NCBI GenBank assembly: GCA_934561395.1
Contig: CAKTGF010000003.1
Coordinates: forward strand, 62,001 to 126,000
Length of the DNA: 64,000 nt
From: an uncultured Eubacterium sp.
Lineage (GTDB): Bacteria; Bacillota; Clostridia; Oscillospirales; Acutalibacteraceae
Reading direction: 5' to 3'
Under the pieces are notes generated by a model. The model made no database searches and was not told the DNA's origin. It saw only the letters and a program-made list of their open reading frames with translations. How positions within the stretch are numbered: the stretch's first letter is position 1; every line of letters starts with the position of its first letter. Shown in pieces: positions 1-8,224 of this stretch. The position numbers and the translations under genes are program-made.

Positions 1-1
1 T

Positions 2-1042
2 ACCTATTCGTCACTGAACGGCAAAATCATTTCAAGCGATGTCAGGTCAATGCTTGTATCGGTTACAGGCGGCTTGATAATAGCAATAATAGTTTCAAAC
101 ATAGACTATGAAATCATTTCAAAGCTATGGCCTGTTATTGCCGCCGGCTGTGTGGGGCTTATGGTATTTACCTTTTTCTTCGGCGTTGCGCCCCCCTCCC
201 GACCTGACTCTAAATGCTGGATTGACCTTAAGGTGTTTTATTTTCAGCCGTCAGAGCTGTTAAAGGTTGGCTTTATTATTTCCTTCAGCTATCATTTGGA
301 TTTGGTAAAGGATAATATAAACAAGCTTAAAAGCATTATTCCCTTGGTTATCCACGGCGCTATTCCCGTGGCACTGGTGCTTATTACCGGCGACGCAGGC
401 TCTGCATTGATTTTTGTGCTTATGTTTATCGGCATGCTGTTTTTTGCCAAGGTAAATATCGGCTATTTTGTAGCAGGTATATGCGCTATTATCGTTGGCT
501 TTGCAGGTGCTTGGAAGCTGGGTATTATCAGCGGCATTCAAAGGCAAAGAATTGTTGCCCTGTTCTACCCCGACCAATATGCCGATGTTATGTATCAGCA
601 AACCAACGGTAAAATTGCAATAGGCTCAGGAGGATGGTTCGGCCAGGGCTATTTGCAGGGGGATATGACCCAAAGCGGCGCAGTTCCCGTTAACGAAAGC
701 GACATGGTATTAACCGTAGCCGGGGAGGAATTCGGCTTTGTAGGCGTTGCTGTGGCACTGCTTTTGCTTTTTGTTTTAGTTTTAAGAGTGCTTAAAATAG
801 CAATGCGTGCAAGGGATAATGTGGGCTACCTTATGTGCTGCGGAATTTCGGTAATGCTGTTCACACAAATAATTGTTAATGTGGGAATGGAGCTTTCACT
901 GCTGCCCTGCATAGGCATTACATTGCCCCTGTTTTCGGCAGGCGGCTCATCGTCACTGTGTATTTATTTGGCGCTGGGAATTGAATTTTCTGTTTACAGA
1001 TTTTCACGAAGCACCCACGAAGCGCTTTTCTACACAAAATAA
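2..1042 (+). CDS. FtsW/RodA/SpoVE-family peptidoglycan polymerase, 5' end cut by window
   Basis: SEDS-family integral membrane glycosyltransferase that polymerises lipid II with a partner class B PBP. The frame is open from base 2, so the first in-frame ATG (base 50) is probably internal and the start lies outside the window. Visible: many hydrophobic helices; the motif FQPSELLKVG, which matches the FQPSEL signature of the family; VNESDMVLTVAGEEFGFVG, which matches the loop NESDFIFSVIGEEFGF of RodA/FtsW; and a C-terminal PLFSAGGSSS block (family PFVSYGGSS). About 346 residues remain, against roughly 370-420 for the family, so only an N-terminal part is missing. The pattern seems nearer RodA than FtsW, but I cannot separate them firmly. 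It converges on cca across a shared terminator. Confidence 0.88.
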   Translation, partial: TYSSLNGKIISSDVRSMLVSVTGGLIIAIIVSNIDYEIISKLWPVIAAGCVGLMVFTFFFGVAPPSRPDSKCWIDLKVFYFQPSELLKVGFIISFSYHLDLVKDNINKLKSIIPLVIHGAIPVALVLITGDAGSALIFVLMFIGMLFFAKVNIGYFVAGICAIIVGFAGAWKLGIISGIQRQRIVALFYPDQYADVMYQQTNGKIAIGSGGWFGQGYLQGDMTQSGAVPVNESDMVLTVAGEEFGFVGVAVALLLLFVLVLRVLKIAMRARDNVGYLMCCGISVMLFTQIIVNVGMELSLLPCIGITLPLFSAGGSSSLCIYLALGIEFSVYRFSRSTHEALFYTK

Positions 1043-1067
1043 ACGCTTGCGTTGCAAGCGTTTATTT
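1037..1067. terminator. Bidirectional terminator between rodA/ftsW and cca
   Basis: Perfect 14-bp stem (AAATAAACGCTTGC) with a GTT loop, followed by T-rich sequence on the + strand and A-rich sequence on the other. It overlaps the last codons of both convergent genes, so each coding end doubles as terminator. Confidence 0.85.
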
Positions 1068-2396
1068 TTTATTGGTTTGTTTAATTATATCAAGCAATTG
1101 CTCCCTGCTGTTAAGGCAGGGATTTTTTGATACCTCATTAACAAGCTCGTTTAATTTTACCGCAATATCCTTGCCTGAATAGCCAAGGGCAATTAAATCA
1201 TTGCCGTTAACCGCCAATTGAGATATTTTATAGGGCTCGTTTGAACCGATGATGCCCTCCGTCTTTTTTCTGATTTGGTAAAGGGCGTCAATTTCGTGCT
1301 GCGAATATTTAAGGCTATGGCTTTTTAAATCGGCTATTTTAACATCTATATAATCAAGGGTCATATCATCCCCCAGCCGCCTGAGCCACGCCTTAATATC
1401 GGCAGAATCAAGAGTTATATAATCATCGTGAACAGAAATTAGAGTAAGCACCCTTTTTGTTATGTCGTTGCTTGCCTTAAACCTTTCCAAAACCCGTTTT
1501 GCCAGCTCGGCGCTTTTTTCAGGGTGGCCCTTAAAATGGTCAATTCCCCTTTCGTCAATCCTTAAGCAATAAGGCTTGCCTATATCGTGCAGCAAAAGAG
1601 TAAGGCGCATATAATCCCTTTTGGGGGCCAATGCAACGGATTTTACAATATGGGTATAAACATCATACAAATGCCACTTGGTGTTTTGCTCAAAATCAAA
1701 GCAAGGCAGCAGCTCGGGTATTATAACCGCCATAACATCCTTATATTCAAGCAAAACCCTTTCAACATTGTCCCCCAAAAGCAGCTTTTTAAGCTCTGCA
1801 AAAATCCGCTCAGCGGCAATATTTTTCAGCAAATAGGCGTTATTGAAAATTGCCTGCCTTGTGCCCTGCTCAATTTCAAAGCCAAGCACGCTTGCAAAGC
1901 GGAGCGCTCGCATAATTCGCAGTGCATCCTCTTGAAAGCGTTTGTTAGGCTCGCCCACAGCACGGATAATTTTGTTTTTAATGTCCTCGGCGCCGCCGTA
2001 CAAATCAATAAAGCCGTCATAATCATTATACGCAATTGCGTTAACGGTAAAATCACGCCTTGCCAAATCTTGGCTGACATTGCTTACAAATTCCACATTT
2101 TTGGGGTGGCGGTTGTCGGTATATTCGCCGTCAGTTCTAAAGGTAGTTATTTCATAGGGCACGCCGTCAACAACGGCGGTAATTGTGCCGTGCTTTATAC
2201 CTGTTTCAACATATTTTATGCCGTTTTCCGTTAACATTTTTTCAATTTCAAGGGGTTTTGCGGAGGTTGTAATATCAACATCGCCGCCGCTTTTGCCCAT
2301 TATCGCATCACGAATAAAGCCGCCGACAACATAAGCCTTGTAGCCGCCGGCAACCAGCAAATCTATTAACATTTTTTCATTATGCGATAAATTCAT
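1062..2396 (-). CDS. cca: CCA-adding tRNA nucleotidyltransferase with HD domain
   Basis: Adds or repairs the 3' CCA of tRNAs. The class II nucleotidyltransferase head is clear: VVGGFIRD (residues 23-30), the metal-binding DVD (39-41) and the RRDFTVNA block (113-120). A C-terminal HD phosphohydrolase domain carries LLLHDIGKP (His270/Asp271), as in many bacterial CCA enzymes. The length of 444 residues is typical. The frame is open up to a TTG at 2408, but AGGTG lies just ahead of the ATG at 2396, so I place the start there. A closely related poly(A) polymerase is the alternative, but is less likely in a Clostridia genome. Confidence 0.93.
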   Translation of the reverse strand: MNLSHNEKMLIDLLVAGGYKAYVVGGFIRDAIMGKSGGDVDITTSAKPLEIEKMLTENGIKYVETGIKHGTITAVVDGVPYEITTFRTDGEYTDNRHPKNVEFVSNVSQDLARRDFTVNAIAYNDYDGFIDLYGGAEDIKNKIIRAVGEPNKRFQEDALRIMRALRFASVLGFEIEQGTRQAIFNNAYLLKNIAAERIFAELKKLLLGDNVERVLLEYKDVMAVIIPELLPCFDFEQNTKWHLYDVYTHIVKSVALAPKRDYMRLTLLLHDIGKPYCLRIDERGIDHFKGHPEKSAELAKRVLERFKASNDITKRVLTLISVHDDYITLDSADIKAWLRRLGDDMTLDYIDVKIADLKSHSLKYSQHEIDALYQIRKKTEGIIGSNEPYKISQLAVNGNDLIALGYSGKDIAVKLNELVNEVSKNPCLNSREQLLDIIKQTNKK

Positions 2397-2460
2397 GGCG
2401 CACCTCAAAAAATATATATTATTTTAACACATTACGGGACACAATACAAATGGTGATTTA

Positions 2461-2835
2461 ATGAATCCTTATTTAATATACAGCCTGGCGTTTTTTGTGG
2501 GCGGCAACACCTATTGCCTGATAGAAATGCTTTATCGGTCAAGAACCCATTACAGCATGTTTTTCTGTGCAGGCATCGCTGTTGCAACCCTGCTTTTTAT
2601 TTATACCCAAAACAGAGGTATTCCCCCAGTGCTGTTTGCACTGATTGCCGCACTTGTTATAACCGTGCTTGAATTGGCGTTCGGCCTGGTATTCAATCTT
2701 TGGTTAGGCTGCAATGTGTGGGATTATTCAAGGGTGCCCCTAAACCTATTTGGGCAAATATGCCTGCCCTTTTCGGCAATTTGGTTTGGGTTCGGCATTG
2801 CGCTTTTCTATATTTTCAGGCTGATAAAAATTTAA
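2461..2835 (+). CDS. Small membrane protein, putative ABC-transporter type IV (CmpB-like) family
   Basis: A 124-residue protein with about four transmembrane helices. The segment ELAFGLVFNLWLG, followed by VWDYS, a Pro-Leu-Asn turn and GQICLPFSAIW, matches the small membrane family annotated as putative ABC-transporter type IV, whose biochemical role is unknown to me. The upstream GGTGATTTA is a weak ribosome site. It is divergent from cca and convergent with the next gene across a shared hairpin. No ATPase partner lies nearby, so a transport role is not supported by context. Confidence 0.7.
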   Translation: MNPYLIYSLAFFVGGNTYCLIEMLYRSRTHYSMFFCAGIAVATLLFIYTQNRGIPPVLFALIAALVITVLELAFGLVFNLWLGCNVWDYSRVPLNLFGQICLPFSAIWFGFGIALFYIFRLIKI

Positions 2836-2874
2836 ACGGTGCACAATGTATTATATGCCTTGTGCGCCGTTTAA
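2832..2874. terminator. Bidirectional hairpin terminator
   Basis: 15-bp stem (TTAAACGGTGCACAA against TTGTGCGCCGTTTAA, one G-U) with a 13-nt loop, placed exactly between two convergent stop codons. Confidence 0.75.
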
Positions 2875-2878
2875 TTTG

Positions 2879-3280
2879 TTAATCTTTGTTCTGCAAATAA
2901 AGCTTTACAGGGTTGTGTTTGTTGTATTTTTCAAGTTCCTCAAGGGCCTGCTTGATTTCCTCCTCGGTAAAGGCGGGACTGTCCTCAGGGTAGTCCCATT
3001 TATCAAAGGGGTTTTCCTTGGTGCAAAGCATTTTGCCGTCAATCAAAACCCATGGATACACTAAAATTTTGCGTTTGTTTTTAATGTAAATAAGGTTGCC
3101 CTTTCTGCCTTGGGGAATATTTTTCCAAAAAATCAGCTTGTCAGCCTGCTTCATAAGTATTCTGATTTGCTGTTCAACAGGCATATTTTTAAGCTGGCGC
3201 TTGTTTATTAACGGAAAAACTATAATGCCCAAAACGCCCACAATTGCCAACACAAGAATAACTATTTGCGGCTTAGTCAT
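2879..3280 (-). CDS. Hypothetical membrane-anchored protein
   Basis: A 133-residue protein of unknown function. One N-terminal transmembrane helix (about residues 5-25) is followed by a basic, then mixed-charge, soluble part with a C-terminal acidic helix (FTEEEIKQALEELEKY). I do not recognise a family. The ATG at 3280 sits one base beyond the TAG of the alpha-mannosidase gene, and the ribosome site GAGGAG lies within the last mannosidase codons, so the two are translationally coupled. An in-frame TTG at 3292 lies upstream of the ribosome site and is rejected as start. It is the last gene of the leftward mutase operon. Confidence 0.75.
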   Translation of the reverse strand: MTKPQIVILVLAIVGVLGIIVFPLINKRQLKNMPVEQQIRILMKQADKLIFWKNIPQGRKGNLIYIKNKRKILVYPWVLIDGKMLCTKENPFDKWDYPEDSPAFTEEEIKQALEELEKYNKHNPVKLYLQNKD

Positions 3281-3281
3281 A

Positions 3282-6209
3282 CTACTCCTCAATTCCTATT
3301 GTAATAATTTCAAACGGCTTATATTCAATAGTGTCAATTTCTTCCTGAACATCCTCAAGCATATTAAGCAGCTTAACAGGCTTATCAAGCTTGATTGTTC
3401 CCCTTGTGCCGTTTTGCTCGCTTAAGCGGATAACTGCCATTTTGCCGTTTTCAGACAACTTAGCAGCTTGCAGATAAAGTGGTGCAAAATCAGGCAATGA
3501 CCATTCAGCATCGCTTTTAACAAGGGGTACATTGTATTGGAACGCCAAGTTATTAATGCCTGCGGCAACCGCATTATCTGCATGGGGCATAATCATATAG
3601 CAGAAATTATGCATACCCATATCAGAGGTAACATCGGGCCTTATGGTTGCACGGAGCAGCGACAGGCTCATGGTGTTTTCAAGCAGGCCCACGCCGTACT
3701 TGCCGTCGTTAATCAGGGCCACGCCTCCGTCGGTTTCAGAAAGGTCGCACCATTTGTGGTGGCAGCTTTCAAAGCGTGCCTGCTGCCAGGTGGTGTTCCT
3801 GTGGGTATCACGCTCAATAAAGCCTGCCGAGGTGTCGCAAAGGGCCTTTCTTGTGAGAACATTGCAGGCAAATTCAGCCTTTGCAAGCTTGTGCTTTTCC
3901 TGCCAGTCAACAATATTTTCAACCTCAATGCCCTTTGATTGGCGGAAAACTCTTATAAGCATTGTCCACCTTGATTTTTCGGTGGTTAAAACTGTTTTAA
4001 AGGTTGCAGCCTCGCCGTCAAGCTCACAAAGCTCAAGGGGTTCTTCAACCTTAATATCAATTTGCTTATCCTTATAGTTGGGCAAAATATCCCATGCATC
4101 ATAGTTGCCCGGGTTATCGGTATAAATTTTAAGTTTGTTAAAATCGCCGTCAACCCATTCCCTGTTAAGCTTTTTGTCGTAAAGTGAGGCAATAGAGCCG
4201 TCATCATTAAAGCTGATTGAATAGAACGGAGTTTCTACCCTGTCGCCTATTTCTACCCAGCTGCTGTCTACCTTTGTTGCACGGAGCGACTTTGACGCCA
4301 TTGCCGGAATGTGAGGAATGAGCCAATTACCCTTTACGCCGTAACGGGTTGATGTGCCCTTTTTGTTTGGAATAAAGGTTAATGCATTACGCTCAAAATT
4401 AAGGGTGTTAAAGTATTTTGAGCCTGTGCCGATTATTTTATCAAGTGCCGAATTAAGCTCACGGTAGTCAGCCATAGCGTCCTCATACACAGGATGAATG
4501 TGAGAGCCGGGCAGAATATCGTGGAATTGGTTAACCAAAAGCTTTTTGTAAAGCGCCCTGATTTCATCGTTATTATCTTCTTTTCTCATAAGGGAAAGAA
4601 TTTCAGCATCACGGAGCTTATACTCCAGCCTGCGGTTTTCCCTTTTAAGATTTGACTTTGTGGTAAAGGTTCCACGGTGCATTTCAAGGTAAAGCTCGCC
4701 GTCCCAGGTTTCAAGGTTTGAATTATTCTTCAAATTCTTTTCCAAGAACTCTGCGCCGCACATGTGCTTGCACTTCGGCATAACGGAAAGCTTGTCAAAC
4801 CTGTGCATAAGCTCAATCATTTCCTCGGTGCAGCCTGAGCCGCCGTCGCCGTAGCCAAACATATTCATGGTTTGGCCGCCTTGGTCCTTGTCAATATATG
4901 CCTCCCAATTCTCCTGAATTTGTGAGGGTGCATTCCAAGTAATAAAGTGGGTGGGTGGAACGCAGGCTAAAACAGAGGAGCCGTCAATTCCCTTCCAAAT
5001 AAAGTTGTTGTGAGGAAAGCGGTTGGTATCGTTCCATGTGGACATTTTGTTTGAAACAAAATATTCAACGCCGCTTTTTTTAAGAATTTGGGGCATTATC
5101 CAGCTGTTGCCGAAAACATCGGGCAGCCATGCGTTATTAACCCTTTTGCCGAACATACGCTCATAGGTCTGCTGGCCGTAAAGGCACTGCCTTACAAGGC
5201 TTTCGGCGGTGGGAATGTTGCAGTCGGGCTCAACATACATTGCGCCCACAGGCTCAAACTGACCGTTTGCAACCTTTTCCTTAAGCTCCTCAAAAACCTC
5301 GGGATAATATTTTTCAAGGGTTTCATAAATATACGGCTGAGTGTGAGTATATTTGAAATCCGGGTATTTATCCATTAATCTTAACTGTATAAGCACTGTT
5401 CTCAAATTCTTTTGAACAGCATGGATTCTGCGCCAATAATATGCAATATCAAGGTGTGAATGGGCAATAAGCGCCACATCGCCGCTGCCTTTGTAGTTAG
5501 TATTTGCATATACAACCTCGTCAATGTATTTTTTTGCCTCGTCAACGCCTGTTAAATCCTCGCTGTCAAAGTCAATAAAATTCATTGCGTTATTTAATTC
5601 ACGGTTAAGAAAGTTTCTGTAATCCTCGTTGAAAAGGTCGCTTTTTGCAATATCCAGCAAAAGTTCAAAATCCCAAACCAAATCCTGAACTGCGTGGTTA
5701 ACGGTGCAGATATATGCACCCTCGAAAATTTGGCGACAGCCACGAACCGAAAGAGATTCGGGGTTACGCTCGTCATCGGGCTTTGAGCGGTTGTAGCCCA
5801 TCATTTCAAAATGAAGGGTTTTGCTGTCGTCAATATATGGGGTAATGAGCATACGCTCTCTGTTGGGGTCAACGCCGCCCACGTATTTGCCGTTGATTTT
5901 AACGCAAATTTCAGCGGCGGTTTTTAATGAAAACCAAAGTTCCTTGCCCTGAAGCTCCTTTGGTATGTTAACATCTGCCTTAATGAAGGCGGTGCCGTCG
6001 GGGGTAAAATACATATCGCCCTTTTTAAGCGGCCTGTAATCCTCCGAATAATATTCAAATTCCATTTCGGACACCTGGCGGGCGTCACGAATCATAAGAT
6101 TATCAATTTCGTATTTATCGGCATAAATATGGCGTTTAAGCCAGCCGAAGCGCAAATCCGTCCACTCCTCGGGGCGCATTGAACGCCTTACAACCTTTAT
6201 GTGTGCCAT
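3282..6209 (-). CDS. Alpha-mannosidase, glycoside hydrolase family 38
   Basis: Retaining zinc-dependent exo-alpha-mannosidase, 975 residues, with no signal peptide, so probably cytoplasmic and acting on imported manno-oligosaccharides. The catalytic region is clear: AHSHLDIAYYW (His250, Asp254) for zinc and WLPDVFGNSW (residues 361-370) with the presumed nucleophile Asp364. A GH38 middle helical bundle follows, with VNQFHDILPGSHI near residue 566, then a beta-rich C-terminus. The ribosome site AAGGAGGGG precedes the ATG. It follows a phosphosugar mutase and a NifU-like gene in one operon, consistent with processing of mannosides or glycans into hexose phosphates. Exact linkage preference cannot be read from sequence. 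Confidence 0.93.
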   Translation of the reverse strand: MAHIKVVRRSMRPEEWTDLRFGWLKRHIYADKYEIDNLMIRDARQVSEMEFEYYSEDYRPLKKGDMYFTPDGTAFIKADVNIPKELQGKELWFSLKTAAEICVKINGKYVGGVDPNRERMLITPYIDDSKTLHFEMMGYNRSKPDDERNPESLSVRGCRQIFEGAYICTVNHAVQDLVWDFELLLDIAKSDLFNEDYRNFLNRELNNAMNFIDFDSEDLTGVDEAKKYIDEVVYANTNYKGSGDVALIAHSHLDIAYYWRRIHAVQKNLRTVLIQLRLMDKYPDFKYTHTQPYIYETLEKYYPEVFEELKEKVANGQFEPVGAMYVEPDCNIPTAESLVRQCLYGQQTYERMFGKRVNNAWLPDVFGNSWIMPQILKKSGVEYFVSNKMSTWNDTNRFPHNNFIWKGIDGSSVLACVPPTHFITWNAPSQIQENWEAYIDKDQGGQTMNMFGYGDGGSGCTEEMIELMHRFDKLSVMPKCKHMCGAEFLEKNLKNNSNLETWDGELYLEMHRGTFTTKSNLKRENRRLEYKLRDAEILSLMRKEDNNDEIRALYKKLLVNQFHDILPGSHIHPVYEDAMADYRELNSALDKIIGTGSKYFNTLNFERNALTFIPNKKGTSTRYGVKGNWLIPHIPAMASKSLRATKVDSSWVEIGDRVETPFYSISFNDDGSIASLYDKKLNREWVDGDFNKLKIYTDNPGNYDAWDILPNYKDKQIDIKVEEPLELCELDGEAATFKTVLTTEKSRWTMLIRVFRQSKGIEVENIVDWQEKHKLAKAEFACNVLTRKALCDTSAGFIERDTHRNTTWQQARFESCHHKWCDLSETDGGVALINDGKYGVGLLENTMSLSLLRATIRPDVTSDMGMHNFCYMIMPHADNAVAAGINNLAFQYNVPLVKSDAEWSLPDFAPLYLQAAKLSENGKMAVIRLSEQNGTRGTIKLDKPVKLLNMLEDVQEEIDTIEYKPFEIITIGIEE

Positions 6210-6221
6210 TTCTACCCCTCC

Positions 6222-6461
6222 TTAAACATCCTGAAAGTAGGGCTTTTTGCGAATTGCGTTAACCTTAACGGTTTTGTGGCAATCCTTTTTAATCTGCTGT
6301 TCAATCCATTCTACACAGCGGTGCAGAATAAGGCACTTTGAACATTCGCCCCTAAACACAACGGTAAGAACGCTGCCGTCAAGGCTTTCAAATTCTATCC
6401 AACCGCCGTCGCCCTGAATTTTTGGCTGTAAAACGGTTTCTACATAATTTTTAACAGTCAT
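6222..6461 (-). CDS. NifU-like C-terminal-domain protein (Fe-S scaffold type)
   Basis: A 79-residue single-domain protein resembling the NifU/Nfu C-terminal domain: GDGGWIEFESLDGSVLTVVF followed by GECSKC (Cys40, Cys43), the place where Nfu proteins carry the cluster-binding CxxC. A further Cys49 is unusual, and the CPSS that usually follows the motif is replaced. Known family members carry or deliver Fe-S clusters; whether this one does is inference. It lies 12 bases from the mannosidase and 12 from the mutase, so it is co-transcribed with carbohydrate genes, an odd context for an Fe-S factor. GGAGA precedes the ATG. Confidence 0.75.
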   Translation of the reverse strand: MTVKNYVETVLQPKIQGDGGWIEFESLDGSVLTVVFRGECSKCLILHRCVEWIEQQIKKDCHKTVKVNAIRKKPYFQDV

Positions 6462-6473
6462 ATATCTCTCCGC

Positions 6474-8105
6474 TTAATCGTTAATAATTGAGTTAATAAG
6501 GGCTCTTATAGCCTCAAGGCGCTTTTTGGCATTTTCCTTGTCAGGGTCAACAATTGAGTAGTAAACCTTGATTTTAGGCTCGGTACCCGAGGGTCTTACC
6601 GCCATCCACGAGCCGTCGTTAAAAATATATTTTAACACATTTTCTTTTGGCAGGTCACGGATTCCGTCCTTAAAATCTATAATTTCCTTAATACCCTCTG
6701 TAAGGTCTGTGCCCTTTTCTCTAAAGGTTACCATAAGGCTTTGAATTTTCTCGGCGCCGTCCTTGCCTTTAAGCACAAAGCTGTCAAGGTAATCAAGGTA
6801 ATAGCCGTATTCGTCATAAATTTCATTTAAGCCGTCAACAAGGGTTTTGCCTTGATTTTTATACCAGGCAGCCATTTGGCAAATAAGCATTGAGGATACA
6901 ACAGCGTCCTTATCACGGGCATGGGTGCCCACAAGGTATCCGTAAGATTCCTCATAGCCGATAACGAATTCCTGCTCGCCAGTTGCCTCATACTTGTTGA
7001 TTTTATCGCCTATATATTTAAAGCCGGTTAAGGTTTCCTCAACCTGCAAGCCAAAGCTTCTGCCGATATTTGCGCCCAACTCCGATGTAACAATGGTTTT
7101 TACCAGTGTTGACTTGGGATTAAGGCTTTGCTTGTGCATGGTTAAAACAAATTTTACCAGCAGTGCGCCTGTTTGATTGCCTGTGAAAAGCTTGTAATCT
7201 TTTCCGTCACGAACGGCAATGCCCACACGGTCGCAGTCGGGGTCGGTGCCCAAAACCAAGTCTGCATTAATGCTTTTTGCGGTTTCAATTGCAATGTTAA
7301 GGGCATCTTTTTCCTCGGGATTGGGGCTGCGAACGGTTGAGAAATTACCGTCGGGCATTTCCTGCTCTTTAACAACGGTAACATCCATACCCTCAAGCAT
7401 TCTGCGAACGGGAATGTTGCCTGTGCCGTGGAGAGGGGTGTAAACGATTTTTAAATCGGACGGCTCGGTGTAAACCGATTGCTCCCTTACCCTATCAAGG
7501 TATTTTGAAAGCACATTTTCGCCGATAAGAGTTACATTTTCGTTGTTTTCAACATCTGCAAAAGGAATTGTTGAAAAATCATCAATTGCATTAATAAATT
7601 CAATGGCATTTTTTGCATCCTCGGTGCAAAATTGGCAGCCCTTTGAATCGTAAACCTTGTAACCGTTATATTCCTTTGGGTTGTGGGAAGCGGTAATCAT
7701 AACGCCTGCGGTGCAGCCCATATAAGCGGTTGTAAAGCTTAAAACAGGAACGGGCACAAGTGTTTCGTAAATATATACTTTAAAGCCGCAGCTTGCAAAA
7801 ATGCCTGCGGCGGTTTTTGCAAAGAATTGTGAGTTGTTGCGGCTGTCATAGGCAATAGCAATTTTAAGCTCGCCGCTGTTTTTGCTTTTTAAATAATTTG
7901 CCAAGCCCAAGGTAGCCTTGCCCACGGTGTATTTGTTCATTCTGTTTGAGCCGGCGCCCATAATGCCGCGAAGTCCGCCGGTGCCGAAGGCCAAATCCTT
8001 ATAGAACCTATCCTCAATTTCCTTTTCGTCGGTTACGGATAAAAGCTCATTTTTGGTTTCTTCGTCAAATGTAAGCCAAAGATTGTATTTATCCCTGTAA
8101 TTCAT
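6474..8105 (-). CDS. Phosphoglucomutase/phosphomannomutase (alpha-D-phosphohexomutase)
   Basis: Interconverts hexose 1- and 6-phosphates. Hallmarks in order: TASHNP with the phosphoserine (Ser140), the Mg-binding loop GTDPDCDR (Asp288, 290, 292), the sugar-binding GYEESYG, and the phosphate-binding RPSGTEPK near the C-terminus. Its 543 residues match the Firmicute PgcA-type enzymes. Translation starts at an ATG after an ideal AGGAGG. A promoter (TTGTAT-17-TATAAT) lies just upstream, making this the first gene of an operon with the NifU-like protein, the GH38 mannosidase and a small membrane protein. Glucose or mannose preference is undetermined. Confidence 0.93.
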   Translation of the reverse strand: MNYRDKYNLWLTFDEETKNELLSVTDEKEIEDRFYKDLAFGTGGLRGIMGAGSNRMNKYTVGKATLGLANYLKSKNSGELKIAIAYDSRNNSQFFAKTAAGIFASCGFKVYIYETLVPVPVLSFTTAYMGCTAGVMITASHNPKEYNGYKVYDSKGCQFCTEDAKNAIEFINAIDDFSTIPFADVENNENVTLIGENVLSKYLDRVREQSVYTEPSDLKIVYTPLHGTGNIPVRRMLEGMDVTVVKEQEMPDGNFSTVRSPNPEEKDALNIAIETAKSINADLVLGTDPDCDRVGIAVRDGKDYKLFTGNQTGALLVKFVLTMHKQSLNPKSTLVKTIVTSELGANIGRSFGLQVEETLTGFKYIGDKINKYEATGEQEFVIGYEESYGYLVGTHARDKDAVVSSMLICQMAAWYKNQGKTLVDGLNEIYDEYGYYLDYLDSFVLKGKDGAEKIQSLMVTFREKGTDLTEGIKEIIDFKDGIRDLPKENVLKYIFNDGSWMAVRPSGTEPKIKVYYSIVDPDKENAKKRLEAIRALINSIIND

Positions 8106-8145
8106 AAATTCCTCCTAAATTTGTTTTACATAGCATATCAGCGTT

Positions 8146-8174
8146 ATTATAGCATAATGATTTTTTTAATACAA
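8146..8174 (-). promoter_or_regulatory. Sigma-A-type promoter for the phosphohexomutase operon
   Basis: On the - strand, TTGTAT (8169-8174), 17 bp, TATAAT (8146-8151). It overlaps the T-run side of the transporter terminator upstream. Confidence 0.7.
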
Positions 8175-8178
8175 TAAA

Positions 8179-8202
8179 AAAGAGGCAGAAAACTGCCCCT
8201 TT
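8179..8202 (-). terminator. Terminator of the GPH transporter gene
   Basis: 10-bp stem (AAAGGGGCAG with one G-U) and a 4-nt loop; the - strand runs into TTTTTTATTG. Confidence 0.8.
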
Positions 8203-8224
8203 TTCACACAATTTATGTAATTAA

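Noticed and set aside
1587..2234. 215-residue + strand ORF antisense to cca
   Set aside because: Fully inside the well-supported cca gene, composition typical of a reverse-frame shadow, no ribosome site or motif.
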